DNA of 64,000 bases from Gyrodactylus bullatarudis (GCA_012064415.1 SSNU01000202.1:72211-136210), one strand, 5' to 3'; numbered from the stretch's first letter, positions 10,101 to 19,500 are shown. The notes: generated by a model not told the origin, from the sequence alone. Numbers and translations: made by a program.

Positions 10101-11712
10101 TGACGAGTCCTAATAAGGACGAAACGCGTCTACATCTGCCACCGTGAGTTGAATATTATTTGACTCTCTTATGGAATTGACACTTGCTTATCCGAATTTC
10201 TAACATCTAGGTGTGAGAAGACAATCTCCATCAAGTTAGAGTTCATATGGATATAGTAATTACCAGTGACCACACTCTGCTAGTAGGTTAATTGTCTAAA
10301 AACACTGTAATTTCTACATGTTGCTTATTTACAAATCCTATTTTCTTGGAAAATTTGTTCACTCCCCTAGTTTGCGGTTACTCCTATTTAAGCAGCGCAT
10401 ACTACCATATCTGGACTATGGAGCTTCCCTCCTCTCCAACCTCTCTGGCGGAACTATTAAGAAAACTGAGAACCGATTTCAATTTCTCCATTTATGCTTT
10501 GGTCATTATTCCTATGAACAACTTCTAGCCAAGGCTGATCTATACCCCATCCGGCTAAGGAGAATCCCATTTTCAGTTGTGCTCTATCACGAGATCCCGC
10601 TTATTGCTAACCGAAACTACCACCTTCGCTCCTCAAGAGGTTTCACGATCCTTCTTACAACGTGAAAGGTTTTTCAAAAGAGAGAATAAAGCATTATATT
10701 AAAAATACGTAATATTTTGAGGGATGAAAGGTAAAAAATGTTAAAATTAGAAACTCGAATATTTTTCTGAGAAACTACGTTTTTTTAGAGAAAAAATAAA
10801 AATTATCGATTAGATCAAAACTCACATCTTTATTGATGCCTTCTGACTCGAGGAGTTGTTTTAGAGCTTTATGATTCCTCTTTATAACAGCATAATGAAG
10901 AACTGAAAGTTGATGGAAATCTTTTGCGTTGCAATCAGCCCCTTGAGCGATCAGGAACTGAACCATGGGGAAGTAAATAATAATTTGTTTCCTTTGCTTT
11001 TTCTTCTTCTTGGCCTTCTTTTCATCCTCTTCGTCCTCTTCAATAAGAGAAATTTCTTCCTCGTCATTATTCAACTCAATTAGTCTAGACTTCTTCAAGT
11101 TGGAACTAATGGTGACAAAAATTTCTTTGAATTTATCCTTATTGAATTTTTCTAAGCATTTATAAAATCCCTCTTCATGGCAGTCCTCCTTAAAAAACTC
11201 TACTTTCTCATAGGTAACAGCATAGTGTAGAGCAGTGCACCCCTTTTGGGATGGATAATTTATATCTTGATAAATATGAATTAAATTTTTAAATACCAAC
11301 CTATTCCAAAAGCTAATAAAATCATAACACAACGAACGTGCTGGAATTTGCAAGAAACATGCAATGCTGTCATTCCTTCAGAGTTATAAATCTCCAAGTT
11401 TTCACGAGCATTTAAATCACTTGCCAGAATGTTTGACAAATCGGAGTAATTTCCAGTTCTACATGCCTACTTAAATAAAGAATAATTTTCACTTACATAA
11501 ATGATATTCTTGAAATTAGACTCATAATCTTCTTGTTTCTTTTCTTTCTTTCTGGCTCTTACAGCTCCAAAAGGATTTTTAAATTTTATCTTTTTTTCTT
11601 CTAAATCTATGTCATCATCGTGATCATTTGAGCCATCGTCCTTCGCGGAACTATCTGGAATAATTCCGTATTTAATGGATAGTAACAACGATTTCTGATT
11701 TCGGTTCGTCAT
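1121..11712 (-). CDS. TRPA1: TRPA-like ankyrin-repeat cation channel, N-terminal part
   Basis: The gene is read right to left in 11 exons: 11497-11712, 11301-11466, 10826-11265, 7495-7620, 5872-5947, 4708-4893, 4258-4592, 3474-3581, 2107-2204, 1322-1583, 1121-1278. All phases join without a stop, giving about 723 residues. The N terminus is acidic then basic (KKIKFKNPFGAVRARKK). After that come many ankyrin repeats (GMTALHVSC, GCTALHYAV, KITPMHLAL, GNTPLHLAAKLG, NSPLHLASRRG, IPPLHMACSEG). A K/E-rich insert interrupts the repeats in exon 3. TRPA channels carry about 700 residues of ankyrin repeats before six membrane segments, which would lie left of base 1. The last exon ends in phase 2 with a good donor, so the gene continues. 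Introns 1 and 2 are 30 and 35 nt; later ones reach 3.2 kb and hold repeats. A non-channel ankyrin protein cannot be excluded, since no pore is visible. Confidence 0.65.
2605..3225 (-). mobile_element. PLE endonuclease fragment, split by a MITE
   Basis: Minus-strand frame: LMKLNFKGDGFSNDIRRRL (about 3128-3225), then QRLFSLIHKDLLKPEEKTLL and FQCDCGAS (about 2705-2811). This is the region before and into the GIY-YIG endonuclease of Penelope-like elements. The insertion 2812-3114 separates the two parts; removing it with one TTAA restores the frame. Confidence 0.7.
2812..3114. mobile_element. piggyBac-type MITE inside the PLE
   Basis: The element is bounded by TTAA on both sides, with inverted ends TTAACCCTTTATGTCCC and TTAAACCCTTGAAGTCCC. 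The flanking PLE reading frame is continuous when the element and one TTAA are removed, which shows directly that TTAA is the target-site duplication. Confidence 0.7.
3733..4215. mobile_element. Palindromic MITE (TA family)
   Basis: Left end gatatgaagttgggaatcta and right end tagattcccaacttcatatc are inverted. Most of the interior also pairs, including ggaatcctactcat with its inverse. It lies in the TRPA-like intron 3582-4257. Confidence 0.7.
5690..5790 (+). repeat. LTR-like repeat with hammerhead-like core, copy B
   Basis: It contains tataaata, then CTGATGA (5741-5747), ccggt, GAAATAAAAG. It resembles copies at 6.35, 31.3 and 60.2 kb. The part after AAGCTT is deleted, so the hammerhead cannot close. 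Confidence 0.5.
6054..7155. mobile_element. Palindromic MITE, with insertion and duplicated right end
   Basis: The left end is at 6054 and the inverted right end at about 6868-6985. A second copy of the right half (7003-7155) follows in tandem, with the same flank ctttacaaacaaca. An LTR-like repeat (about 6270-6440) sits inside. It occupies the TRPA-like intron 5948-7494. Confidence 0.6.
6270..6440 (-). repeat. LTR-like repeat with hammerhead-like core, copy C
   Basis: Minus-strand copy inserted in the palindromic MITE; CTGATGA is at 6366-6360. The pairings of stems I and III are only partly kept. Confidence 0.5.
7985..8560 (+). pseudogene. LINE reverse transcriptase fragment
   Basis: The frame has KIIPIPKCSKAINPSDFRQI (the PIPK...YRPIS motif) and, after a stop, HQHGFFPGRSTATNILF (the GFR-GRST motif) of CR1/jockey-type non-LTR reverse transcriptases. 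The catalytic DD motif is not seen. Decayed copy in a TRPA-like intron. Confidence 0.65.
8738..8941 (+). pseudogene. Unidentified coding-like segment
   Basis: A less AT-rich open frame of 68 codons ends at TAG 8939-8941, after an AG acceptor-like site. It reads KKGAYVANLQTREGVYVNVE, then VPDKVWGWREFFALNLE. It has the composition of a real protein, unlike the intron around it, but I do not recognise it. It may be a captured exon, a processed fragment, or a part of the LINE. Confidence 0.35.
8995..9318 (+). other. Open frame between LINE parts
   Basis: A 107-codon open frame with a Cys-rich start (SGCILCPCKHGTD), broken at its 3' end by SINE body sequence (from about 9297). It could be part of the LINE ORF. 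Not recognised. Confidence 0.25.
9297..9423 (-). repeat. SINE body, 5'-truncated copy
   Basis: This is the inverse of the body of the SINE at 10032-10302, from ttaattgtctaaaa back to aattgacacttgcttatcc. No tRNA or ribozyme part remains. Confidence 0.7.
9452..9888 (+). repeat. Direct repeat pair of about 80 bp
   Basis: The segment 9452-9535 recurs almost exactly at 9808-9888 (caagaaattg to cattcagtcttg). The second copy runs straight into the 149-bp inverted repeat. This suggests a local rearrangement in the LINE remnant. Confidence 0.7.
10032..10302 (+). mobile_element. tRNA-headed SINE with hammerhead ribozyme (Sm-alpha-like)
   Basis: The head reads like a tRNA: an A-box-like gcctagtggtta at 10034-10045, an anticodon-arm-like hairpin with cctcac, and a perfect B box GGTTCGAATCC at 10076-10086. 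The hammerhead overlaps the tRNA 3' end. A body of about 160 nt follows, ending at attgtctaaaa. The Sm-alpha SINEs of schistosomes have the same arrangement: Pol III promoter, then hammerhead. Body copies recur at 9.3, 9.9, 19.3 and 21.0-21.9 kb. Confidence 0.75.
10087..10141 (+). ncRNA. Type I hammerhead ribozyme in the SINE
   Basis: Core CTGACGA is at 10100-10106 and GAAA at 10121-10124. Stem II is GTCC/GGAC (10107-10110 with 10117-10120), loop TAATAA. Stem III is minimal: A-U and C-G around GC. Cleavage follows GUC at C10130. Inner stem I pairs GTGTA (10095-10099) with TACAT (10131-10135). After an internal loop, outer stem I pairs TGGC (10087-10090) with GCCA (10138-10141). The stem I internal loop and loop II are where natural hammerheads make their tertiary contact. 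All invariant bases are present. Confidence 0.88.
10306..10665 (+). pseudogene. LINE reverse transcriptase C-terminal fragment
   Basis: The frame has LLLFKQRILPYLDYGASLLS and then LLAKADLYPIRLRR, as in the thumb and C-terminal region of CR1/jockey-like reverse transcriptases (P-LDYGA...L-PI--R). It is probably the same LINE as 7985-8560, broken up by the SINE events. Confidence 0.6.
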
Positions 11713-11820
11713 TACTTCGTCAAAAAAAGAAGTAATCTGAAAAAAATATTGTAAAACCGCTGGCGATGGTACTTAAACAAATTTTTGTATTCTGTTTCTT
11801 AATTTGTTTAATTTTTTATC
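11713..11820. promoter_or_regulatory. Divergent intergenic region TRPA-like / ABHD11
   Basis: Only 108 bp separate the two start codons, so promoter elements of both genes must be shared or very short. On the minus strand a polypyrimidine stretch ending in CAG lies about 23 nt upstream of the TRPA-like ATG. It could be a 5'-UTR or trans-splice acceptor. No TATA box is obvious. Confidence 0.4.
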
Positions 11821-12709
11821 ATGATTAATTTATCCTACAGATTTTATAAAAATTCTGGGATATCCACCTCATCTCTCATTATAGCTCATGGTCTTCTTGG
11901 ATCAAAACTAAATTGGAATTCAATATCGCAAAAACTTTCTGAAAATCTTGATGTAATAAGCTTAGATTTGAGAAACCATGGCTCTTCGCCTCACACCGAT
12001 TCTATGACATTGGATGATATGTCTGGAGATATTTCCAACTTCCTTAGTAGAACGGAAGAGTTACAGGACAAGAGAATATTTCTTCTTGGTCACAGTCTCG
12101 GCGGTAAAGTTCTTATGCATCATGCACTCACTAATCCTGTGAAATCCAGTAAATTTGGCAATAATCACCTTTACTTTAGCTCTGGGTTATATTATATTAG
12201 ACATAAAACCAGCTAATACAAATTCAAAATCTCAATTGAAAAATCTGATAAGTGCAATGAGAAACATCAACTTGAAAGATTTCTCTTCGGACGAGCTATT
12301 CCGGGCCAAGATGAAAATAGACGAAATTCTCAAACTTTATATCGAGGTTTGTTACTTTTTTTGAAATTTGGATCAGGATAAAAATTTAAGAAGTTTTTTG
12401 CTAACCAATTTAATCAAAGGGAACGCTCATCCTGCTTGGCGTTGTAACATAGAAAGTATCTATAAGAATATAGACGATTTTCTTTCTTGGCCAACCGACC
12501 AACTAATCAATGCTATGAATAATTCTGCTTTTCAGTTTATTGCCGGAGGAGATTCTGACTACCTTAAAAAAGATGACATGGAGACCATTAGAAGGTACTT
12601 TCCAAACTCTTCTCTTGACGTGATTCCTAACACGGGTCATTGGGTCCATGCGGAAAATCCGAAAAAAACTATTGATATTATATTGAATTTTATTAAAAAA
12701 TTTGAATAG
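11821..12709 (+). CDS. ABHD11: ABHD11-like alpha/beta hydrolase
   Basis: Three exons, 11821-12148, 12180-12346 and 12377-12709, encode 275 residues (human about 315 with its mitochondrial leader). The oxyanion loop HGLLG is at residues 23-27 and the nucleophile elbow GHSLGG has Ser92. A candidate acid is Asp224 in GGDSDY and the catalytic His is His253 in GHWVH. The order and the motifs FLLTNL and PNTGHWVHAE match ABHD11, a mitochondrial serine hydrolase linked in mammals to the 2-oxoglutarate dehydrogenase complex. The two introns are only 31 and 30 nt. They were placed where the frame must shift: joining A|CT restores the core strand LGYIILDIKP, and the second removes an in-frame TGA. No mitochondrial leader is seen, so a missing upstream exon is possible. 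Confidence 0.85.
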
Positions 12710-12712
12710 ATT

Positions 12713-14400
12713 TTATTTTGGTTTATCTTGATTCTTGACTTGTGTAAATCCTGCTGTATTGCTAAAGTATCTGTTTGTTTCTTCAACAGCTTTCTCGGTT
12801 GCCTTCGGATTGATTATTTCAAGACCCTAAAAAATGGTTGGTTGGGTTATTAGTTATAAGTTATAACATATAACGAACAATTTGGAAATTTCGTTTAGAG
12901 ACATTTGAATGGAACTTCAAAGACTTACTTGAGATGGGGTGAAGGCAACTGAAGCAGTACCAATAGTAGAGCTGGAGGAAAAATTCTTGACTGATGCTTT
13001 GCCTGCGATAACGGACATGTTTGCATTTGGTATAGCAGAAAGTCCACCGTATTTATTGAGCTTTTGCTGTAGTGACTTGCTGACACGAGCTCTTGTCTTC
13101 ATGTCAACTTGAGGTGCACGGATCTTGCCACCAACGCCTTTTACTCCCAAGGAACCAGTACTATAACCGAGATCATCTTGGTAGGCATCTTCTGAGATTT
13201 CAGCAAACTGCATTCTATTTGCAGTTTTCCTCATTTCTGACATTCCCATGCGTTCTTTCATCTTTCGATAGCGTCGACCGCCACGTTTCCTATAATGAAA
13301 TGGTTAAAAAAGATAATCCTTTTAAATTAGTTGGGTGCAATTTACTTTGATGGAGGATCAATTGGAGCTGGAAGAGGCTTCACGAATTTCACAGGGGGTG
13401 GTTCCAGCCACTTTTGTATTTTTGTTTCAATCTCGTTCATGAATCGCATTCCTAAAGAGCCATCCTGGCTCTCATGAAGACTGTCTATCCGTGCTGCAAG
13501 TGCAAGTTTGTTTGAGTAAAGTCTGGTTGCTTTTATTCTGATATCAGGGGGAAGTTTTTGTATCAAATCTGACTTGTAAATATAACCTGTATGTGGTAGT
13601 GTTTGTGCGGTACTAAACCCACTCAAGATTTTCTTTTGAGCCCCAAGAACAAAGATGTTACAAGCTGGCATTTTTGAGAGATTTATAAGACCTCCAGCTT
13701 GTCCAATAATTCTAGCAGCACAAGAAGACCCACAGATAACACTTATATTTGGTGCTATTAGTGACATTCGAGATTCTACAAACTGTATAATCTTGTTCTT
13801 TAATTCATAGATTTTTATGGCCATTTCACAGGCTTCTTTTAGCCTGTCTATTTCATCTTCTGTCAAGAGGATTCCTTGAGTAGTCGAGGATGTGACTGTG
13901 ATAACCATAATGGAGGCTGGTGGGAGGATATTTGTGAGCTTAGTCATGTTACTTGACTTTTCAGATATTTCATTCATTAGAGCATAGGCTGTTCGAATGT
14001 AGTCAAGAGGATCAGGCAAGAGGGAATTCAACTCAGGAAATCTCTTGATGTAAATATCTTGACAAAATTTATGAATGATTCCTATCTCAGTGTCAATATC
14101 CACAACCAAGTTGTTTGCGTCAACAATACAAATATATTCAGGATCATTCTCAACAGAGCCCTCAATCTTGGTACGTCGTTTGGCAGAAATAAAAGTTTCA
14201 AGGCGAGTTGTGACACTGATGAGTTTTTCACTATTGATGAGCTTGGCGATTTCAGTAATTCGACTGTTTTTGTTAATTTCCAAATATTCCTTTGAAGTTT
14301 CACCCTCTTCCTTGATGTCCATGGGCTCATTTTTAATGTCCTCTTCTCCTTCCACTACACCATCTTCAAAATCTGCCAGTAATTCTTCAGCTAGTGACAT
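12713..14400 (-). CDS. PRPF31: U4/U6 snRNP protein Prp31
   Basis: Three exons, 13346-14400, 12929-13289 and 12713-12826, encode 509 residues (human 499). The start MSLAEELLADFEDG matches the family N terminus. The NOSIC/Nop core contains the GQAGGLINLSKMPACNIFVL stretch (from about residue 231) and LPHTGYIYKSDL, which bind 15.5K and the U4 5' stem-loop. The basic segment KKRGGRRYRKMKER is the usual nuclear signal and spans intron 1. The C terminus FTPSQ-GLEIINPKATEK is conserved. Prp31 holds the U4/U6 di-snRNP together for tri-snRNP assembly in the nucleus. Introns are 56 and 102 nt. The gene converges on ABHD11, with 3 nt between the stop codons, and diverges from NDOR1. Confidence 0.95.
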
Positions 14401-14616
14401 GATCAAATACTCTGTGTAATTCCAATGAAGTTTGGATAAATTAATAATAACTTATTAATATCGAGTAATTGAAATTTAATCGGAAAACTGAAATTTTTAT
14501 TAAATTAAACAAATCTCCAAATTTATTTAATTTGTTTTTGTAGTTTACATTTTCTAATTTTAGGCTATAATCCAGGTCCTGTAAAATATAGACTGTAGCA
14601 TGATAATAATTATAAT
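14401..14616. promoter_or_regulatory. Divergent intergenic region PRPF31 / NDOR1
   Basis: This 216-bp AT-rich stretch separates two divergent housekeeping starts and probably acts as a bidirectional promoter. Acceptor-like sites lie close to both starts: TTACACAG before the PRPF31 ATG, and ttctaattttag about 50 nt before the NDOR1 ATG. They could be 5'-UTR or spliced-leader acceptor sites. Confidence 0.4.
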
Positions 14617-16447
14617 ATGATTCTCAATATTTTGTATGCTAGTCAGACAGGAAATGCTAAATTCTTTGCGTGTTATTTGGAAAAGTTACTCAGAAAGTTT
14701 TGTTCGTCCTCTCAAGTTTTTTCACTTCCAGGTAATGCTTATGATGTTAGTTTTATTGATTGTGACAAAAACTATATATTCATTTTTATTGTATCTACGA
14801 CTGGTCATGGAGATATTCCTGATAATTTTGATCAAATGTGGAATAGGCTTTTCAAAAAGTCAACGTCTCCTTGCAAAACTCCCCTCAAGTTTTTGGTAAT
14901 TGGATTGGGAGATTCGACATACCTCAAGTATAATTACTCGGCAAAAATTTTGTATCGAAGGTTATTACAGCTGAACTTTGTGCCAATTAACTCAGATTTG
15001 GGTGGTATTCATCTGATAGATGAGGCCAAAAATGAAAGTCCTTATCGTCAGTTCAATGAAATTGCTCTTAATATCATTAGAACCCTACAGTTTGATTTCA
15101 ACATCTTGTTTTTACCATCCAAGTTATCCAACATTTTTGCTCCCGATATAGTTAAAGAAATTTTAATGAAACCAGTCACACTAGCAGATAGAAAAATTGT
15201 TCCTTGTGCAAGAGATAAAGATTTATTTGTGTTAAATTGCATTTCAAATGAAAGAATAACATCAGAATCTCATTTCCAAGAAACTCGATTAATCAAATTC
15301 CAAGTGGGTTGAGTAAAATTTAATCTTCCTCAAGGTTCCCAAAGGAATATCTTTTTTGCCAGGTGATGTTTTATCAATTCAACCCAAAAATTCTCGTGAT
15401 GATGTGACGAAATTCTATGAAATTACCAAACTGCAATCTTTTAAAGATAAACTATTTCAATTTGATAATATTACCGAGACGTTTGATTGGTTCCTGAATT
15501 ATTACTTTGACTTGCATGGTTCACCTGGTCAACTATTCTTCATTAACCTAGCTAATGTTCATGAAAGTTCAAAAAGAGAACTTTTTACAGTTGAAGATGA
15601 AGAGAGAAAAGCCATGGAACATGAACGTTTACTCGAATTAGGTAATGTAAACGATGAAAACAATCTAGAGGACTACTATGATTATGTAACAAGACCGAGG
15701 AGGAAACTTGTTGAGATTCTCATCGATTTTCCCATAACATCACAATTCCTAAATGAAATCAATGTGTTCAACGTCCTTCCCGGTCCTATTGGAATGCGTC
15801 AGTATTCCATTTGTAATTGGTCTAGTCAATCGGAAATTGCTCTTTTAGTAGCCATAGTTGATTACAAGACAATTATCAAGGAGAATCGTAAGGGTTTGTG
15901 TTCAAATTATCTCAAGAACCTTGACCCTGGCGACACGATTAAAGCATGTATCAAGAGTTCCAAATCTCTGTACCTTGATTATTCTGGACACTTTAGGCTA
16001 GAATCCAGCCCACCATGTATTCTGATTGCACCGGGAACATGTGTTGCTTCTCATAAATCATTTATTGATTATCAATGTAAAAATGGAGTCAAGCCGATCA
16101 TGCCAAATCTGCTCATCTTTGGGTGTCGAAATGAAGAGGCTGATTTTTACTTTGAAAAAGACTGGAAGAGTATCCCCGACTACATTCAAGTAAAAACAGC
16201 CTTCTCCCAGTCTCCAAAGGTTCCTAAAACCTATGTCCAAGAAATTATTCGCCGAGATGCAGATTTAATTTGGAAAATGGTTAATGAACACGATGCTTCG
16301 ATTCTTATTGTTGCCAATAATAAGATTATGGCCAAAGATGTTACAGAAATCTTTATGGAAATTTTCACTCGTCTGTCTCCTCTGGAAAATTTGGAGCTGA
16401 GTAGACTCGAGAGGTTGAAAAGATTCCAAATTGAAGCTTGGAGTTAG
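14617..16447 (+). CDS. NDOR1: NADPH-dependent diflavin oxidoreductase 1 (Tah18-like)
   Basis: Exons 14617-15303 and 15335-16447 encode 599 residues (human 597). The flavodoxin domain has the FMN phosphate loop ASQTGNA (8-14), STTGHGDIPDNF (about 59-70) and LGLGDSTY. The FAD domain has RQYSI (about 384-388). The NADPH domain has APGTCVA (461-467) and FGCRNEEADFYF (from about 491). The end, RLKRFQIEAWS, matches the family. NDOR1/Tah18 passes electrons from NADPH to CIAPIN1/Dre2 in cytosolic Fe-S cluster assembly. The 31-nt intron 15304-15334 was placed because the first frame stops at once and joining CAA to GTT gives the expected run into PGDVLSIQP. The third pyrophosphate-loop position is Cys where Gly is usual. 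Confidence 0.93.
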
Positions 16448-16540
16448 AATAAGAAAAAATCCGATTTATTTTTATACATCTTTTTATCGAAAATAGTTTT
16501 TCTCTTTTCTATTTAAACTCAACTTTCCTCTTAATTATAA

Positions 16541-16570
16541 ATGATTATTTTTATTATTTCTAAAAACAGG
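16541..16570 (+). promoter_or_regulatory. Probable spliced-leader trans-splice acceptor of EI24
   Basis: A T-rich tract ends in aaaacag at 16569, 122 bp after the NDOR1 stop. The first base after it opens the EI24 frame as GAC. No in-frame ATG exists between the upstream stop at 16561 and 16759. Conserved EI24 residues (LVETFNCLIDIQHGVRDF) lie upstream of that ATG. The only nearby upstream ATG (16541) is in another frame. Flatworm spliced leaders end in AUG, so AUG|GAC would supply the start. This is inference. Confidence 0.5.
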
Positions 16571-19500
16571 ACTTACACCATGACAAAGTACAAAGCTCAG
16601 ACAATTATTGTTCTAACAACTCAATCAATGATTCACCATTCCTTGTGGAAACCTTCAACTGTCTCATAGACATTCAACATGGTGTTAGAGATTTCCTATC
16701 ATCGCCCAAAAGAATTTATCAGCTCGATCGAGACTCGGATCGTGAGCAAAAGCGTCAAATGATTCTCAAACCAGTTTCAGACATTCGTCTACAACAGGAG
16801 GAACGTCGACTTCAATTGTTACGCTTAAATCGAACAATATCAACTAATGATCCGAGTAAAGTTCACTCTGCTCGCATAAGAACTTCAAGTTTATCTCTGA
16901 ATAGAGACCAACAGAACAAGGCGAAACCAACTACTATCCTTGGCTTATTGTTAAGAATGTCCGTGATCAATGTTGTCACATCTGTGATGATTCAACTACT
17001 CTTTAATTTCGCTTCCTCCAAGTACTTTAACAATTTTATTTCAATGTTTATGAGAATGATGGGAAATCTCCTCATACTTATCATAACAGAGACAGTCAAC
17101 TTTATTTACCTTCAAGTTTGTTTAAATATTTGTTTTTTCTTCAACAAAACTACTTTAAAGTAAAACCATAAACTTTAAATAGAAGATTATCAAACTAGTG
17201 AGTATGACGACAAAACGACAGAGTGATGATCGAAACTCTAGTCTTGTCAAAGACCAGTCCAGCCATCATTCTCAGTCACCCGCAGCTCTACAACAACTAG
17301 AGATGCTGGCTGCTAGCTCGAATCTAGGCTGGAGTATTACTGAACGCCTATATGCAATAATATTCTATTCAGTCTTTGATATTCAAGCAAGTCTCAATCT
17401 TACAATCCCTTAAAATTTGGAGGATAATTTTTATTTTCCATCTTTTCAGTCACGAATTTTGGCCAATTTATTGTCGGTATCAGCGTTAATCAACTTTCTC
17501 GTAATGACATACTTTCAATCAATGCTTTACTCATGCTATGCCTTTGAGTACCTTTGGCGTGGTGTCTCTGGTGAGTGTCCTTACACTTGTATGTCCTATA
17601 GTAAAAAACTTTGAAATGGTTGGACCAACTTTGAATGAAGATTTCAATCACAAATATCATTTTAGCAAGTCATAATTATTCACCTAGGCCTCAGGAAAAT
17701 TCTTTGTTTACTCCTAATTCGATAGGGAATCTATTAATCTCTTGTAATAAGCAAAGATCATTAGACTAGTTCAGAGAACTCTTTTAAAAACGTTTTCTAG
17801 ACCTAGTATTTATCAAGGATATTAATAAAAAGTAAAGCCGATTTTAGAATCAAAAAAAGATCCAGTCCTCTTGCCCTAATATTATTTCTTTTAGTCTAGT
17901 CAAATATGATATCCAAATCAAAAACATTCATGTTAAAATTAAAATTTTGAAAGTTTTCTCGAATCATGTCAAAAATTGAATATTGCAATATTGTGATACA
18001 CAAGAAGATTTATCAACAAGTTTCATCTTGATTCTATTCTCATTTTATTATTGATCTCGTCTACTTGAGAATTATTATTTGTATTATCATACATTGTATT
18101 GTAAAAAGATATCCTATTTATAACAACAATAATAATATTAAGAATAATTAAGATTTTATGATTTGTTACAACCTAGAAGATCTACTACACATTGCAATGC
18201 ATACACACAAAAAGTAATCATTCAATGAATGTGTATAGTAAATCTATTCATTATGTGTTGTGTGTCCAAATTATGTATGATCAAGTATGCTATTTCAATT
18301 AATTCATTCATACCGTTGACCATATAGATAAACAAACAACTGAGTTGTAAAAATAATAATTTTCACTCTCTGATTTACATTTATACTATACTGACAGTAT
18401 ATGGTATTATGTATAGATTTGATCATAAAAATGTAGAATCTATAGCTCAACTCTAACTTTAGACTGGCATAACATGAAAATTTACTTTTATTCAGTTTAC
18501 ATGCATTGCAATGATTTTGTTGCTCAGCTTCACCAGGAATATTTGGTTTGAAATTCCCATTTTTCTGAACTTTGACCTGGAATCAAATTTGCCAAATGTA
18601 GTCTGAGGATAGATTGAAAATTAGTAAATATTCGATGAATCAAGATCAAAGTCGAAAATTCTTTTTTTTCAAATATCTCCAAAATGAGTACTTTTTTTCT
18701 TCGAGATTATTAGTTCGACTTCCCATTTTAACTACTCTCATCGGCTCATTTCATCATGAGACTTAAAAAATAATTATTTTCCTGACCATCCGAGGAAAAA
18801 TATGGATTTTTTTGACTATAACGTTGTTCGCTTGCAACCTGACTATGTTGTCTTCTGGCTTGTACTGGTCTATCTGTAGAAAAAGAAAGGGGAGAGAAAG
18901 GTGTAGTATTTCTTAAAGAATAAGGATCATAAAAATAATAGTGATTGTTATAGTAATCAGAATTATTAAAGTAATAACTCTGATAATATAATTCATCACT
19001 TGAAGGAAAATTAAAATAAAGATTAGAATAAAAAACATTTAGATTACCCTGATAAAAATAGTTAGGACTCACAATATTTCGAATACATGTCGTATTCTTC
19101 TTCTGGCGTGAGATTTTTATAATCCTTATGTTTTAAGAAATACTGGTCCTTTCTCTCCTCTTTCTTTTTCTGCAGATAGACCAATACAAGCCAGAAGACA
19201 ACATAGTCAGGTAGCAAGCGAACAACGTTATAGTCAATCTATGCCGAACAGCTCCCTGAAAAACTACTTGGTTCAAAATTATGATTTTTTATATCATTTC
19301 ATATCAATAAGCTTTTTAATCAAGGCAAAGATTTTAGATTTTAGACAATTAACCTAACAGTCAAGTGTGGCCACAGATATTATCCGTATGAATCTAACTT
19401 GATGGAGATTGTCTTGTCACACCTAGATTCATAAAGCTATTCTCGATGAATTTTTACAAAAATCTCATTTTTTCATCAACGTATCAAAATTTTCTAAAGA

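Larger units (their letters stand above)
9887..10334. repeat. 149-bp perfect inverted repeat around the ribozyme SINE
   Basis: Arms 9887-10035 and 10186-10334 are exact inverse copies of equal length, with a 150-bp centre. Each arm has SINE body plus about 30 bp of neighbouring LINE sequence. The centre holds the tRNA-like head and the hammerhead. Confidence 0.85.
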
